DNA of 64,000 bases from Lates calcarifer (Eukaryota; Chordata; Actinopteri; Centropomidae): assembly GCF_001640805.2 (NCBI RefSeq), contig NC_066848.1:10950396-11014395 (forward strand), in the 5' to 3' direction. Both the position numbers and the translations under genes were made by a program. Under the pieces are notes generated by a model. It was given only the letters and a program-made list of their open reading frames with translations, was not told where the DNA came from and made no database searches. How positions within the stretch are numbered: position 1 is the stretch's first letter; each line of letters starts with the position of its first letter. Below are positions 50,801 through 61,860 of this stretch, in pieces.

Positions 50801-53800
50801 AACATCACAGATGTTTCAGAATATTGGAAATCACTCAAGATATTAATTTTATTGTAACCTAGACATGTTTAGGATTCTAATTATATGTTTGTTTTGTCTC
50901 AGGTGCGCGTCAGCAAAGAGCAGGACCATGTTCTCATTAGTCCGCGAGGCCTGTCTTTCGCTGAAGTGACGGCAGCAAATTTGGTAAGAACAATGGCTGT
51001 GTGAGTGCTGTCATTTTCCAATTGTGAGTAACAATGCATTATCGTGTTGTGAGTTGTCATGTGTTTCACTACATTAACTGGGCAACATTTAACAATGTCG
51101 TATCTTGAGCAATGTTATTGTAAACCCACTGAACGAATACCCTAACATTAAATCATTTTACAGAGGAATAGGTGGTGGAAATGAAGTAAGACATTTATGT
51201 GACTTTGTATATGATTGGGAATGACCAGGCACCTATATGTGACATAGTACTGGTATCAGCTACGTCTGATGGTAATACCAGTGGTGTGTTTTCAACATAC
51301 AACTACAGGTTTCTAGGTCTAGGATTATTACTCTCTCTAATACACTCTCTTATTCAACATAATAACTAATATTAGCTTTTCTGTCCTGAGATGTAATTTG
51401 TCTCAAAGGATGACTACTGAGGACTTGTGTGTTCAAAAACCTTTGTTTTTAAAGACAGATTAATTGGCAAGTGCTCAGATCCTAATTGCAGGAGTTTAAT
51501 TTAATTTACTTTGCTTCATTAAATCTAAGCACTCCAGAAAGGTAAACCAACTAACACCTAAGTAAGTAAGTAGTCTGAGTAAAGCAATCAACAGGGGAGC
51601 CATTTTGAATTGAATGAAGATAATTTACCGGTGGTCATCAGTGTGTTTTAATGTTAGTTTGTCTTATACTACAGATTGTTGGTCCTATATGCCCATGAAA
51701 GTAAACCAATGTTATGGTTTCCACCAAAACACCAGGTAAAACATTAATATGATGAGGGATGTGGGAAACACACATTGAACATATTCAGTCAGATCCAAGG
51801 ATACACACAATGTGTTTTTGTAAGAAATTAAGGATTGTTAGCATAACTCTTTGTTTCCTAGAAAACTCCACAGGGTACCTTTAATGGTCCAGTCATACTG
51901 TATTAATTGCCTTAATAGCTGTCAAATAACAATGAGTTGGTTATTCTTTTAACTGCTTTACTGCACAACAACTTCTAACAGCAGTAAACTGCCAACTGGC
52001 ATTCATCACATGTATAACTTTGCTGTGTTTGTTTCTTTCACATGTAGGTGAAAGTAAACATTATTGGTGAGGTTGTGGACCAGGGTTCTACTGATCTGGG
52101 TATCGACCATTTTGGATTTGCACCTCACGCTGCCATTTACTCCATGCGCCCAGATGTGAGATGCATCATCCACATACATAGCCCTGCAACAGCTGCTGTA
52201 AGTACACTCCAGGCAAATATTAAATGAGCCTCATCTTAATCAAAGCACACAAGCTGCTTCTAAATGCTTATTTTGCACCAGAGGAAAAGAGGCTGAATTA
52301 AAAGCAGCCCCCTGAATCTAGTTATTTTAGACACCCCGTCACGCGCTTTTACCATTTACTTTGAAGCTTGGCTGTTAAATGCACAGCACATGATGAACAT
52401 TGCTGTGTAAAGTTTTATTTGTGCCTGATAGCCAAAAATAAAAAAAAACTGCCTCTGTTTAGACATTGGTGCGTCACAGTCTCAGTTGCCTTTATCCCAT
52501 GTTAACAGGTGTCCTCGATGAAATGTGGAATCCTGCCCATTTCCCAGGAGGCTTTGCTTCTGGGAGACGTGAGCTGCTTTGGTTACCATGGCAGCCTGGA
52601 TAATAAAGAGGAGAAGGTGGAGTTTCAGAAAGCTCTGGGCCCTACTGCCAAGGTACTGTCAAACCAAGGGACTCCATTAGTGACAGGCTCACTTTCACAT
52701 GGGACAGAGCAGGCTTTCAACAACTGGTTGGAAAATAAGTCATCAGGTTCTATAGTATACTTTACATACAGCTGGTTTTCTATGAGGTCATCCGTACCCG
52801 TACTCCTAAATGTAAATTAATTAATACACATGCGTACCACATAATCACACAAATGCATTATTATTATTAAAATGTAACACCTGTCTTTTGCTAATCAACT
52901 TCAACTGTTAGCATTTTGTGTAAATTTTTTTTTTTTGTTCTTTAACATGTTAGCTAGTGAACTTTAGAGGTGCTAGTAGGCATTTCTAGTCTTCATGGTA
53001 AGCTAAGGTAACCAAGCCTTATATTTAACAGACAGGTATGATTGTGTAACTGCTGATCTTCTCATCTAACTCCTCACCAAAAAGTGAATAAGCATTTCAT
53101 TATTAGAAATGCCTTTTGATGTAATCCAATACAACAACACCACTAAATAACCTCAAAAATTACCACAGAGTTGAATCAACACCTCTCTGACAAAGAGTCA
53201 GACATCACTATCAGCTTCATAGAGTGGATTTATAGTTAGACACCAAAAGCTGTCACCTGTCAACACCATCAATTCAGCTCTTAACAATCATATTTTCAGC
53301 TTAAGGAGACAGTTGTTTGTGTTTGGACTGTGAAATCAATCACATTCCAAAATTACTGCAAGAACACAGTGAACAGTACATCTTGATTTAAGGCAGCTAA
53401 AGCTAAATTTAAGATGCAGGTACTGTACTAACACTTACACCTGTGTCATGTCAAGACAAGTGTGCTGATAAGGAAACATTTGCTCATTTATGCAGACATG
53501 AATTAATTAATTCACATTAGCATATCTGGATATGCTAATGCTGTGGCTCAGCTGGATTTGCTCAGTGTGTCATAGTGATTATGGTGGGCCATCAGGCATC
53601 TCAAGTGTTTCTCATGTATTTCTCATGTATTTCAGGTGATGATCCTTAGGAACCATGGGCTGCTGGCTTTGGGAGAAACAGTAGAGGAAGCTTTTCACTA
53701 TGTGTACCACTCACAGCAAGCCTGTGAAATCCAGGTATAAATAGCTTGATTCTTTTTTTAAATACTACCTCACTAATAAAAATTCACCTGTGGAAATGTT

Positions 53801-56800
53801 TTCACTTTTTACAAATGAGTCAGATTTGGTTGTCAGTAATGTATAATTGCAGTTCTTTTGAAATGAAAATCCTACTGTTTCTTAGAAGATAAAATATATA
53901 TAATATACTATATAATGTTCTGAGAGAGAGGCTCTCTAAGTAAGTTAGTGAATGCATGATGGAAAATATTTAATATAATGATTTGGCTTGTAACTCCAAA
54001 AGAAAGAATTGTATTAGAAAAATAATTTTGTCATCATGTGTCTTTGTTCAGGTGAATGCTTTGAGGTGTTCAGGCGGCGTGGACAACCTTGTGCTGTTGG
54101 ACAAGGAGAAGTTTAAACCCTTGACCCAGGGTGTAGCTGCTGCCGGGGTGGTGATGGACAATGAGGTCAAGTGGAAAGTGGGCGAGGCCCAGTTCGAGTC
54201 CCTTATGAGGATGCTGGACAACCTGGTGAGTGAACCCTGACCTGTGCCTTTTACCCATGATGCTCAGAGTTTCCTGTCTCAGGCGCTTCCTCGGGAAGTG
54301 TCTGATTAGAGAACACAATGAAACTGGATGTGTTTTTGGTAAGCTAATCTGAAAATGATGTGTAATTAAATGATATTGTTTTATGGTAGCTGCCTCAGTG
54401 TGAACATTTCTGACTATTCTAATCCACACTGCTAATGACCAGAGCCTGACATGTTCTGTGGACACAGAGGATATCAGACTGTGTCTGTTTGATTGAGCCA
54501 CTCACTAACAACTGTGGCTGGAGTGGGCTGCAGCTGTGTTAGCTCTGTGTGATCATAGCCCGCCCACCCTCTCAATCATAGCCTCCAGATGGTGAGGCAT
54601 GCTGTGGGCAGTTAGAGCAACACGGACCACACAATCACTTAGTGTAAGGGACTCTAGTGGACTCAATTTGGAAGTAGGATTTGGCTGTATCTCAAAGATT
54701 GTTGAATATGGCGCAGAGTGTAAATACCATGACACTCACAGCAACAGGAGGTCGATCCCCCCAAGCCAGAGAGAGGGGTTGTTAGTTTTGGTGAATGAGA
54801 TGACATCTGAAATGATCCCAACGGTGAAATCCAAAACAAAGATAACAAGAGCCCTGGGTGCACTAAAGGTCACAGCTAATAATACAGGAGGGAGAGGATG
54901 ATTTAGGGCTGGTCCTGCACACATGCATGTTCTACAGCACTGAAAATGAGAAAGCCACGGTGTCTTAACTTTCCTAAACCAAACAAGTAGATGGAACAGA
55001 CAGGTATCTCTCACCTACAAACACAGTGTGGATGAGAAGAAAGTGTATCAGTTTGATGATGAAAAAAATAACAGTAATCACATAATAATGAACTTAGTGT
55101 AGTTCTTATGCACTTTTTGTCTGTTTTTAAATGCTACAGTTGCTGTATTCTGTATTTTATTAACATGTCAAGCTAACTATATCAGAGATGAAGGTTTCTA
55201 CACAGTAAACTTAATTAATTACTTAATTAGCTTGTCATCTCTAAAGTAGGCAACTTGAAAGGTGTTAATAGGTATTTACTGCTCTTATAAATGACAATCC
55301 AGCCTATAAATACAAATTCCAGCTGTAACTGTGCCACCAGGGGACAGCGAACAATTTTGTGATCAAAATTTCTTTGGATGGCTTGCTTACATAGCGGCGA
55401 CCAAAGCCCAACACAGTGATTTTTTTCTGCGGCGAACTTGTCATATTGCCTGCGAGAAAATGCCAGTTTTCATTTTGATTGTAGTGGTGCACTGCCAGCT
55501 TCAAACTGCACTCTGCACACACTGCGAGTTCCCATCAGTAGTTTTCTAGTTGTCTCTCCCAGTCTTTGATGTATTGTTAACAACACACAACACACTCCTT
55601 CAAACCAAAGTTTTATCTTTTTCCCTCTGAAACTGGGCATGTCTGCAAAAATGCTGTTTGTATATACGGCATTGTTTAAATATTTAACAGCATTGTGTAA
55701 GTGGATCTTGGGTGGCCTGCGCATCCTTTGAATTTTGTATCTTTTGTAGTTCATATTTCCTATCTAATGGATTATAAGGGAATACTGAAGAACTGTGCAA
55801 AATACTGCAAACGGTAACTGATAACCGTTCAGTGTGTTTGAATAAGGTTTCCTCTCTGTGTGACCTCCCAGGGATACAGAACAGGATACTCTTACAGGAA
55901 CCCCATTGTCCGTGAAAAACCCCGCTCTAAGAACGACGTGGAGATCCCTGCCACGGTGTCTGCTGTGCCCCCGGAGGACAGTGAACTGGGTCTGCGTAGC
56001 CCCTTCAAGTTTATGGTGCAGAAACAGCAGAGAGAAAGGACCCGGTGGCTCAACTCGCCCAACAGCTACTTGAGGGTCAATGTTCCTGAACAGTCACCCA
56101 GCGGGGATGTCAGCCCCAGGACTAAAACCATGGTGCGGTGATTTTCATGTCAAATTGTGACAAGAAATTTAATAATCTAATCCTCTCTGTTTTGGTCTCT
56201 GAGGGAAATTGTGATCTTGGCAGCTGCATTTCCTTTATATAAGCCTGCCCTCTTGTGGTGAAATTGATAACTGCATTTATCAAACTCACCAAGTTTTAAG
56301 AGCTTTTTTTTCTACATGTTTTTCTCATGAATCTACTTGTTTTCTCTCAGTGGATGAAGTCTTCACAGCCAGGCAACAGTGTTGGCACCCCAATAAAGAT
56401 TGAGGACCCCAACCAGTTTGTCCCACTCAACACTGATCCCAGTGAGGTTTTGGATAAGAGGAACCGGGTCAGTTGAAAACATTGTCACACTTCTTGCACC
56501 ACACCGTTATAATTCTAGGCACCAAACACTTAATTTCATTCATCCTAATTGCCTCTATTAAATCATGATTAGAGATGCTATTTAAGCATTGCATTCTCTG
56601 TGGCTGAGAAACTGGTACGAGATTTATTTTCCAAGAAAGGCTGGTATGAGCAACCAATAAGTTCTGACAATTACAGCTGTAGCTAACGTTTATCTTCATG
56701 ATTTATTAATTTGCAGTTTATTTTCTTGATTAATTAATTAATCACTTTGTCTAAAAAATGACCAAAAACAGTGAAGACACTGCATAATTTAGCCAAAATC

Positions 56801-59800
56801 CACAAACATACTGTCATGTATTACAGAGAAAACCATCAAATCCTCACATTTCAGGAGGTAGAATCAGTCAATGTTGAGTGATTCTGCTTGAAAATGTATT
56901 AAAATGATTAATTGACTGATCAAAATTGGTGCCAGTTTTTTTGTTGACCGACTAAACTGTTATCGCTGATTGCTGCAGTCTATGACAAAAATACATGAAC
57001 ACCATAAGAAACAATCAAAATCTCATGATTGATCATGAGCTTTCATTGCTGGTGTTTCTGTAGCTACGTCTGACACACCTCATGTTGTAGGATGGTGTTA
57101 AGATATTGTCAAAGATTCCTGGACCAGGTCTAACACAATTTTGCTGGATACATGTCTTCAGATAAAAGAACAGCACAGAGGCGACCAGATGACTCCAGGA
57201 CCAAAGTCTCAGTTGCTAGCAGGCATTGTTGTGGACACCATCCCAGGACCAGTGAGTATATTAATCATTTGCAAAAAAATAACAGGTGCAACCACAGTGC
57301 ATGGTACACTGCACGTGTCACAGTATTGTTTACAGTTTTTCTCAGCTACTTGAGTACAATTTCTGAAACACAGTGGGAGTTCTTAAAACATTAAGTACAT
57401 TCACCACACCGTGGTATACTACACAGCACCAGACATTATCTATCCTGTAAAAGGCCATCGCTCATACAAAACATTTAAATCATTTGTCAGAAGGAAAAAA
57501 CTTCATCAAGGGCTGCCACCATAGTGATGTCCCTTTATTCTTGCTTAAAACAAGACAGCAAAAGGGAGAAAAACTTTGCACTCAACCAAAGACAAATAAA
57601 GAGAGCTGAAGTATGAATAATTAGAGTCAGAAAGTCAGCGTTTGCACATCCAAATCAATGATATATATATTCCTCAAATTCAGTTTTCATAATGTAGCAC
57701 AGAGAAGAAATTGCACTGACATTTTGGCCATGCCCTCTTCTGTGTTCAGTAACGTTAAATCCCACAAGTCTCTCAACCCAAAACAAACCTATGCATCGAT
57801 TAAAGATGGATACGTAGTTTATCTTATTTATGTATTCATATCTTGTATTTAAATATATAAATATTATCCATATAGCCAATATTAAAAGAATTTTCAGCTA
57901 ACAAGTAACATGTCTACAGTAAATAACTGTGTCAGTGTGACACAACACACTAAATGACTTGTCAGGTCTCATTTAGACTTAGGCACAGTAATGCAGTCAA
58001 ATATCCTGTTGCTGAAACAGCTGCCCTCAACCATTGGAAAGAAATGCATGTACTGCTATGAAAATATGAACTAGAAAATTCAGGATTGCACACAGGAATT
58101 TTTAATTATACAGTTGTGCCAAAGCAACTGGGAAAAACTGCCAGCATAAACGTATAACCAGTCTTCACCGTTCCACCTGAGAAATTACTTCCATTTACTG
58201 CTAAATAAGTTACATCAGGTGACCTTAATGTCTTTTTATGCTCTTGTGTGCTTCAGGCTTTCATCATTGAGGATGAGGAACAGACTCGCTCTCTTCCCCC
58301 CAACCCCTTCAATGATCTTACAGAGAAGGAGCTGGATGAGTATAAGAACATGGTAGAGAGAAAGCAGCAAGGCCAAGAAGGTACTCATTGCTATTCTTTA
58401 TACATTTTCTTCAGGGGTCAAACTGTTTCTTTACCATTACAAAGCCTTACAGTGCACCATTGCTCTTTAGAGGCACAGAAAACCTCTACTTAATTTAATC
58501 CTTCTTGAGCTTACACAGGCTCATATCTGATATCATCCCATGTAGATTATGAGCGTATGATGTTTTGAAGTTAATCCTTTGGGGTCACAGAGGTCATGAA
58601 AGAAACTGAGATGCAGAGACAAAGCTAATCTCAGGGGCTAACAGCAATCTCTGACTTCACCAAACAAGGCCAACAAGGGAGCAGGGATCCATTAAATGCA
58701 CATTTCCAGAGAATTGTGAAATCAACTTGTTTGACATTTTAACACAGACATTAGACATTATTAAATGGGAGTATGAGTTGCAGTTACATGACTTGATTCT
58801 TAATTCCTGGGGCTGATGAGAATATTTCAAGGTCTGCAGTCTTACATATTGCAGTTTTTTTATGTATTCCACAAGTTTGCTGCACTTACTGCAGCCACAT
58901 AAAAACTGTGTCATTAGCCTGTAGTCCAGGCAAGTAATTAGTCCAGCCAGAGTCCTTAGCTCCTGCCCGGAGGAAATGTTGGAACTACATTCACTGCAAC
59001 AGGGAGCTTCCTGCAAAAATGCCATTAGGACAAAAATGTCAGTCCATGGTTTCACTCCTCTCTGAGTTGTGAAGTCAGCTCACAAGGATGGTGAGAGATG
59101 AGCTGCAAAGACATCAGTCTTGTCAAACTACTCATGTCTCGGTTATGACTGTAGACAAGGAAAAATGTGTGTGTGGGAGAGAAACATTTCTACAGCTGTA
59201 TATCGGAGTAGCACCTTTATTTTTACTGTCACAATAATATGTCAATCTCAGAACACATCAGCTAATAGAGATTAATGAAATGTAGCAAATCTGTACAACT
59301 AGTGTTGAGTGATTTTTTTTTTGCTTTGATTTGCTATGCTATCAGCATGGGTCTATGGTAAGGTCTTTGGTCCAGACTGAATATCTCAACAGTTATAGGA
59401 TGCTGTGAAATTTTGAACAGACAGTGACGTTGCCCAGAGGATGACTTCTTATGACTTCGGTCTCCTGACCTTCTCACTTTTTCTACAGTGCCACCATGAG
59501 GCTTTGTATTAAATGTCTTGACAACTATTGGATGGATTCCCATGAAATTTGGTTCAGACATTCATGCCCCCCTCTAGATGAATTGTAGTCACTTTGGAGA
59601 TTCCTTAAACTTATTATTTAGCACCTTCATTAGGTCAAAATTTGTCCAGTGCTTTTTTCTGTTGTGTTAGGTGCCAATTAAAAACTGTTGGCCCATAATC
59701 ATGGCAGACTAAGCTGGTGAAGATGCATATTACATTAGAATGACTGACCTCTGCTGACTTTAATCCTTTTACAGAAGATGATGATGCCACTGATGCAGAT

Positions 59801-60307
59801 GAGATGACCACATTTGATGGCTCCACAATCTCCCTCTCCCTCTCTCCCATAATGACACCAGCTAAACAAGGTAATTGGCTTAGAACTAGCTGCTCGTTTG
59901 TGTCAGAGTTTTATATCCCTCTGGTATAATCTGTAAAAGAACAAGAGATGCCTCAAATTAAATAGATAATTTAATATATTATAACTGCCTTGTCTGTGTG
60001 ATTGCACTTTTATCCACATTCCTCATCATCACTGACTTGGTTTCATCTGTTGACAGACACAATACCCAATGGGAAAGACCACTTGACAGAGCTGGAGGAG
60101 GATCTGAGCATCGAGGTATCCAAGCTGAGCGTGAGCACTTCAGAAACGGTGGAAATCTCCATAACAACGAAGGAGAAGACAGGAGATGCTCAGACTCCGG
60201 AAAGCCAAACCAAGTCCCCCAAGAAAAAGAAAAAGAAGTTCCGCACACCTTCATTCTTGAAGAAGAGCAAGAAAAAGAAGGACGAGAAAGAAAAAACAGA
60301 AGCCTGA
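47635..60307 (+). CDS. add3: Gamma-adducin, complete gene, 14 coding exons, 694 residues
   Basis: All exons join in frame with GT/AG borders. Adducins form heterotetramers that cap actin barbed ends and recruit spectrin to actin in the membrane skeleton. Layout: N-terminal block with [20 protein letters not shown]; class II aldolase-like head at about 125-380 with HIH (235, 237) and NHG (His298); neck and tail; and a Lys-rich MARCKS-like end at about 664-691 with RTPSFLKK, where Ser677 corresponds to the known PKC/PKA site. Gamma is preferred over alpha and beta because of [40 protein letters not shown] and [17 protein letters not shown], and because the tail is short as in human ADD3 (674 or 706 residues). 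The start ATG is the first in frame: TGA lies eight codons upstream at 47611. Whether it is the add3a or add3b copy of fish cannot be told here. Confidence 0.93.
48260..48365. repeat. Fragment of AATTAAT fish repeat in add3 intron 2
   Basis: AATTAAATTGATAAATCAAA, CAACAATTTTGATAATCG and TTTTTCAAGCAATATATCTG follow one end of the repeat seen in full at 18180, in reverse orientation. Confidence 0.45.
48395..48625 (-). repeat. Dispersed repeat, inverted partner of 1015-1370
   Basis: Its reverse complement includes GATGCAGTCTAATACAAGGG, TTCACAAAGGTGATGATGTT, CATGATCATTTTGGAGGCAG and a long tail close to the copy at 1045-1200. Confidence 0.5.
49212..49356 (+). CDS. add3: add3 exon 3 (codons 68-115)
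   Basis: 145 nt from acceptor CTACAG to donor GTGAGT (49357). Encodes [17 protein letters not shown] and [14 protein letters not shown], then a variable Gly/Pro-rich end. Leaves one base of a Ser codon. Confidence 0.93.
50065..50216 (+). CDS. add3: add3 exon 4 (codons 116-166)
   Basis: 152 nt; acceptor GTGCCAG, donor GTGAGT (50217). Encodes [13 protein letters not shown] and [20 protein letters not shown], the start of the aldolase-like domain. Confidence 0.93.
50903..50983 (+). CDS. add3: add3 exon 5 (codons 167-193)
   Basis: 81 nt, phase 0 at both ends. Encodes [19 protein letters not shown] and AEVTAANL; acceptor GTCTCAG, donor GTAAGA. Confidence 0.95.
52048..52197 (+). CDS. add3: add3 exon 6 (codons 194-243), HxH motif
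   Basis: 150 nt, phase 0 at both ends. Encodes [19 protein letters not shown] and [11 protein letters not shown]; His235 and His237 align with metal ligands of class II aldolases. Confidence 0.95.
52509..52652 (+). CDS. add3: add3 exon 7 (codons 244-291)
   Basis: 144 nt, phase 0 at both ends. Encodes [20 protein letters not shown]; donor AAG followed by GTACTG. Reading through the donor gives an open frame to 52820, which is intron and not coding. Confidence 0.95.
52955..53100 (-). repeat. GAGTTAGATGAGAAGAT fish repeat, inverted, in add3 intron 7
   Basis: GATCTTCTCATCTAACTCCT is the reverse complement of the family's hallmark; TGGTAAGCTAAGGTAACC near 53000 fits its GCTAAGCTAA part. Confidence 0.5.
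53636..53734 (+). CDS. add3: add3 exon 8 (codons 292-324), NHG motif
   Basis: 99 nt, phase 0 at both ends. Encodes [20 protein letters not shown] and [13 protein letters not shown]; His298 is the third conserved aldolase-fold His. Missed by length-filtered ORF calling. Confidence 0.95.
54052..54225 (+). CDS. add3: add3 exon 9 (codons 325-382)
   Basis: 174 nt, phase 0 at both ends. Encodes [14 protein letters not shown] and [18 protein letters not shown]; the middle ([12 protein letters not shown]) falls in the part that varies most between adducins. Confidence 0.95.
55872..56132 (+). CDS. add3: add3 exon 10 (codons 383-469)
   Basis: 261 nt, phase 0 at both ends. Encodes [29 protein letters not shown] and [17 protein letters not shown]. 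The donor ATG|GTGCGG is weak; retention of the intron would add VR and a stop. Confidence 0.92.
56351..56467 (+). CDS. add3: add3 exon 11 (codons 470-508)
   Basis: 117 nt, phase 0 at both ends; acceptor TTCTCTCAG, donor GTCAGT. Encodes WMKSSQPGN and [17 protein letters not shown], nearly identical to human ADD3. Not visible as an ATG ORF. Confidence 0.95.
56640..56985 (+). repeat. AATTAATCGATTAAT fish repeat in add3 intron 11
   Basis: Contains TATTTTCTTGATTAATTAAT, AAACCATCAAATCCTCACAT, GATTCTGCTTGAAAATG and AATTGACTGATCAAAATTGG in the order of the full repeat. Confidence 0.6.
57162..57251 (+). CDS. add3: add3 exon 12 (codons 509-538)
   Basis: 90 nt, phase 0 at both ends; acceptor GTCTTCAG, donor GTGAGT. 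Encodes [19 protein letters not shown] and [11 protein letters not shown]. Confidence 0.93.
58257..58380 (+). CDS. add3: add3 exon 13 (codons 539-579 plus one base)
   Basis: 124 nt; acceptor GTGCTTCAG, donor GTACTC. Encodes [19 protein letters not shown] and [10 protein letters not shown], matching the PPNPFSHLTEGELEEYK region of ADD3. Ends in phase 1. Confidence 0.93.
59330..59745 (+). repeat. TGGATGG...TGAAATTT fish repeat in add3 intron 13
   Basis: Contains TGAATATCTCAACAGTTATA, GTGCCACCATGAGGC, ACAACTATTGGATGGATTCC, CATGAAATTTGGTTCAGACA and AGCACCTTCATTAGGTCAAA. It ends about 30 nt before exon 14. Confidence 0.6.
59775..59870 (+). CDS. add3: add3 exon 14, 96-nt symmetrical exon, probably alternative
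   Basis: 96 nt, entered and left in phase 1, so skipping keeps the frame and removes 32 residues. Acceptor TTTTACAG, donor GTAATT. Encodes an acidic then Ser/Thr-rich segment ([26 protein letters not shown]). Mammalian gamma-adducin isoforms differ by a 32-residue insert at this place, directly after the ERKQQGLE-like motif. The sequence itself is not conserved. Confidence 0.85.
60057..60307 (+). CDS. add3: add3 exon 15, last coding exon with MARCKS-like tail
   Basis: 251 nt from acceptor GTTGACAG to TGA 60305-60307. Encodes [15 protein letters not shown] (human: VNGKDDMHDVEDEL), then [20 protein letters not shown], the calmodulin-, lipid- and spectrin/actin-binding end typical of adducins. 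Confidence 0.95.
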
Positions 60308-61860
60308 GAGCATTTACTCTAATAACATTGAGTGTTTTGCGAGGAAAACATCTGAATTGCCTTCTTAATTTTCAGCTTGTCGAAGGGAAGTAAAATAAGA
60401 GAAAAGACTATTATTCAGTCAGGTCTCCCAGGACAGTGTTGTTTTTCACATCCTGCACATCTTCCCTCATTCACAGCTATTATTTCATGTGAGCCGTTTT
60501 TCCAAGATGTGCCAGCAGATGGTAATATGGGTGATTTTTTCCCATGAGAGTTTGTGATTGACCACTCATGAAGGGCTCAGTAAAATGAAATCAAATGAAA
60601 AGTGAATGCAAACCTACATATCTGTGGTTGTTATTACCCATATTTTTAATGGGTTTAAAAATAGATTTAATAGGACACAAGGTTTTGAAGTTCATAAATA
60701 CATCAGATTGGGCCTGTTACATATTTGTGATTTTTTTTTTCTTTTTGCACAAGTTCATTGTTGAATGTATACTTAAAGGCTAAGAAAATTGTTTAACAAT
60801 TTTAAAATTTAATAATCACACTAGTAGTGTAACAGTGGCTGAACATACTAACAATTTACAATGTTAAGCCTTATAAGAAGTACGATTTGTATTTGAAACA
60901 TATTCATAGTCATACTATCTTGTAATAATATATGTTGGTTTATATTACAGGTATTACAATATAGTGTTTGATAGGTAAATAAATGATTTGATAGTTGATA
61001 GTACATATTTACTTTACATACTAACTCATACTAAACATGCTGTGACTGATAACAGTAATAACAGTAATAATAATTCACTGTTGTTTTTACATTTATGTCA
61101 GTAGTGTTGTTCCCATGGTTGCTGCTTTATTGTAATGGTGACAAGGAATTGACTGTGACTAACGGGAAGAGCTCAGCAAAGTGATGAGTCTTGTATAGTG
61201 ATGTTTATGAGTGACAAAGTTTGACTTTTAACAGAATTGACAGAAAATCACTACTTGTTTGGATGTTGACAATGAAAGTGCCAGGCCTGAAGAATCACAG
61301 AAAGTTGAAATGCGATGGACATTTTGACTGATTTTGTCATAATAGTCAAATAGTCAGTTGATGACAATATGCTGTGGAAAGCTTTTTTTTTTTCGTAACC
61401 ACTGTTGGCATTTGATATAAAGTATATTAGAGGACCATATACTTACATCCCAGTCAATAATGTGAATGATTTGTTTCGACCCAAAGGGAGTGAATGCTTT
61501 GCCTTTGTAAATAGTTTGTTTTTGTGAAGTTCTTTTGTTATGCTAAACCAAATGTTGAACTATGAAACATAGAAATGTGACAGTACAATCTAATAACAAT
61601 ACTTATCACTTCTTTTATCATGTTTTTATCCACCCTAATTAAGCTCCTTAAGTGAACATGCACAGCGCATTGCGTTTACAGACTGTATTACTTATGTAAT
61701 TTATGTGCCCAGTGCTTGTGTTTCCTCCGTCGTTTACATTGCTATTTGTATCGCCCTGGTTTTTCCACGGTGCTTTACATTACAGTCACCTTGCCTCAAA
61801 GTCAGTCCTTTAAAACTGCCTTCCACCTGATGTAATAAAAGCTGGGATATGTTTCCATAA
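60308..61860 (+). other. add3: add3 3' untranslated region (inferred)
   Basis: AT-rich sequence without open frames of note after the TGA. AATAAA occurs at 60978-60983 and 61834-61839; the second follows a less AT-rich block from about 61730 that looks constrained and would give a UTR of about 1.55 kb. A further AATAAA at 62071 could be a distal site. Confidence 0.55.
61834..61839 (+). promoter_or_regulatory. add3: Likely add3 poly(A) signal
   Basis: AATAAA in TGATGTAATAAAAGCTGGG. Chosen over the one at 60978 because of the better surrounding composition; both could be used. Confidence 0.5.

Larger units (their letters stand above)
47836..60056 (+). other. add3: add3 introns 2-14
   Basis: Thirteen introns of roughly 190 to 2,500 nt, all GT/AG. 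Apart from the repeats listed they hold AT-rich unique sequence; no nested gene or conserved coding frame was seen in either strand. Antisense frames over exons 2, 3, 9 and 10 mirror the coding bias of the sense exons. Confidence 0.75.

Noticed and set aside
54070..54501. 143-codon antisense frame over add3 exon 9
   Set aside because: Mostly the mirror of the sense exon plus intron; no independent similarity.
59998..60393. 131-codon frame overlapping add3 last exon
   Set aside because: Out of frame with the exon that ends in the conserved adducin tail.
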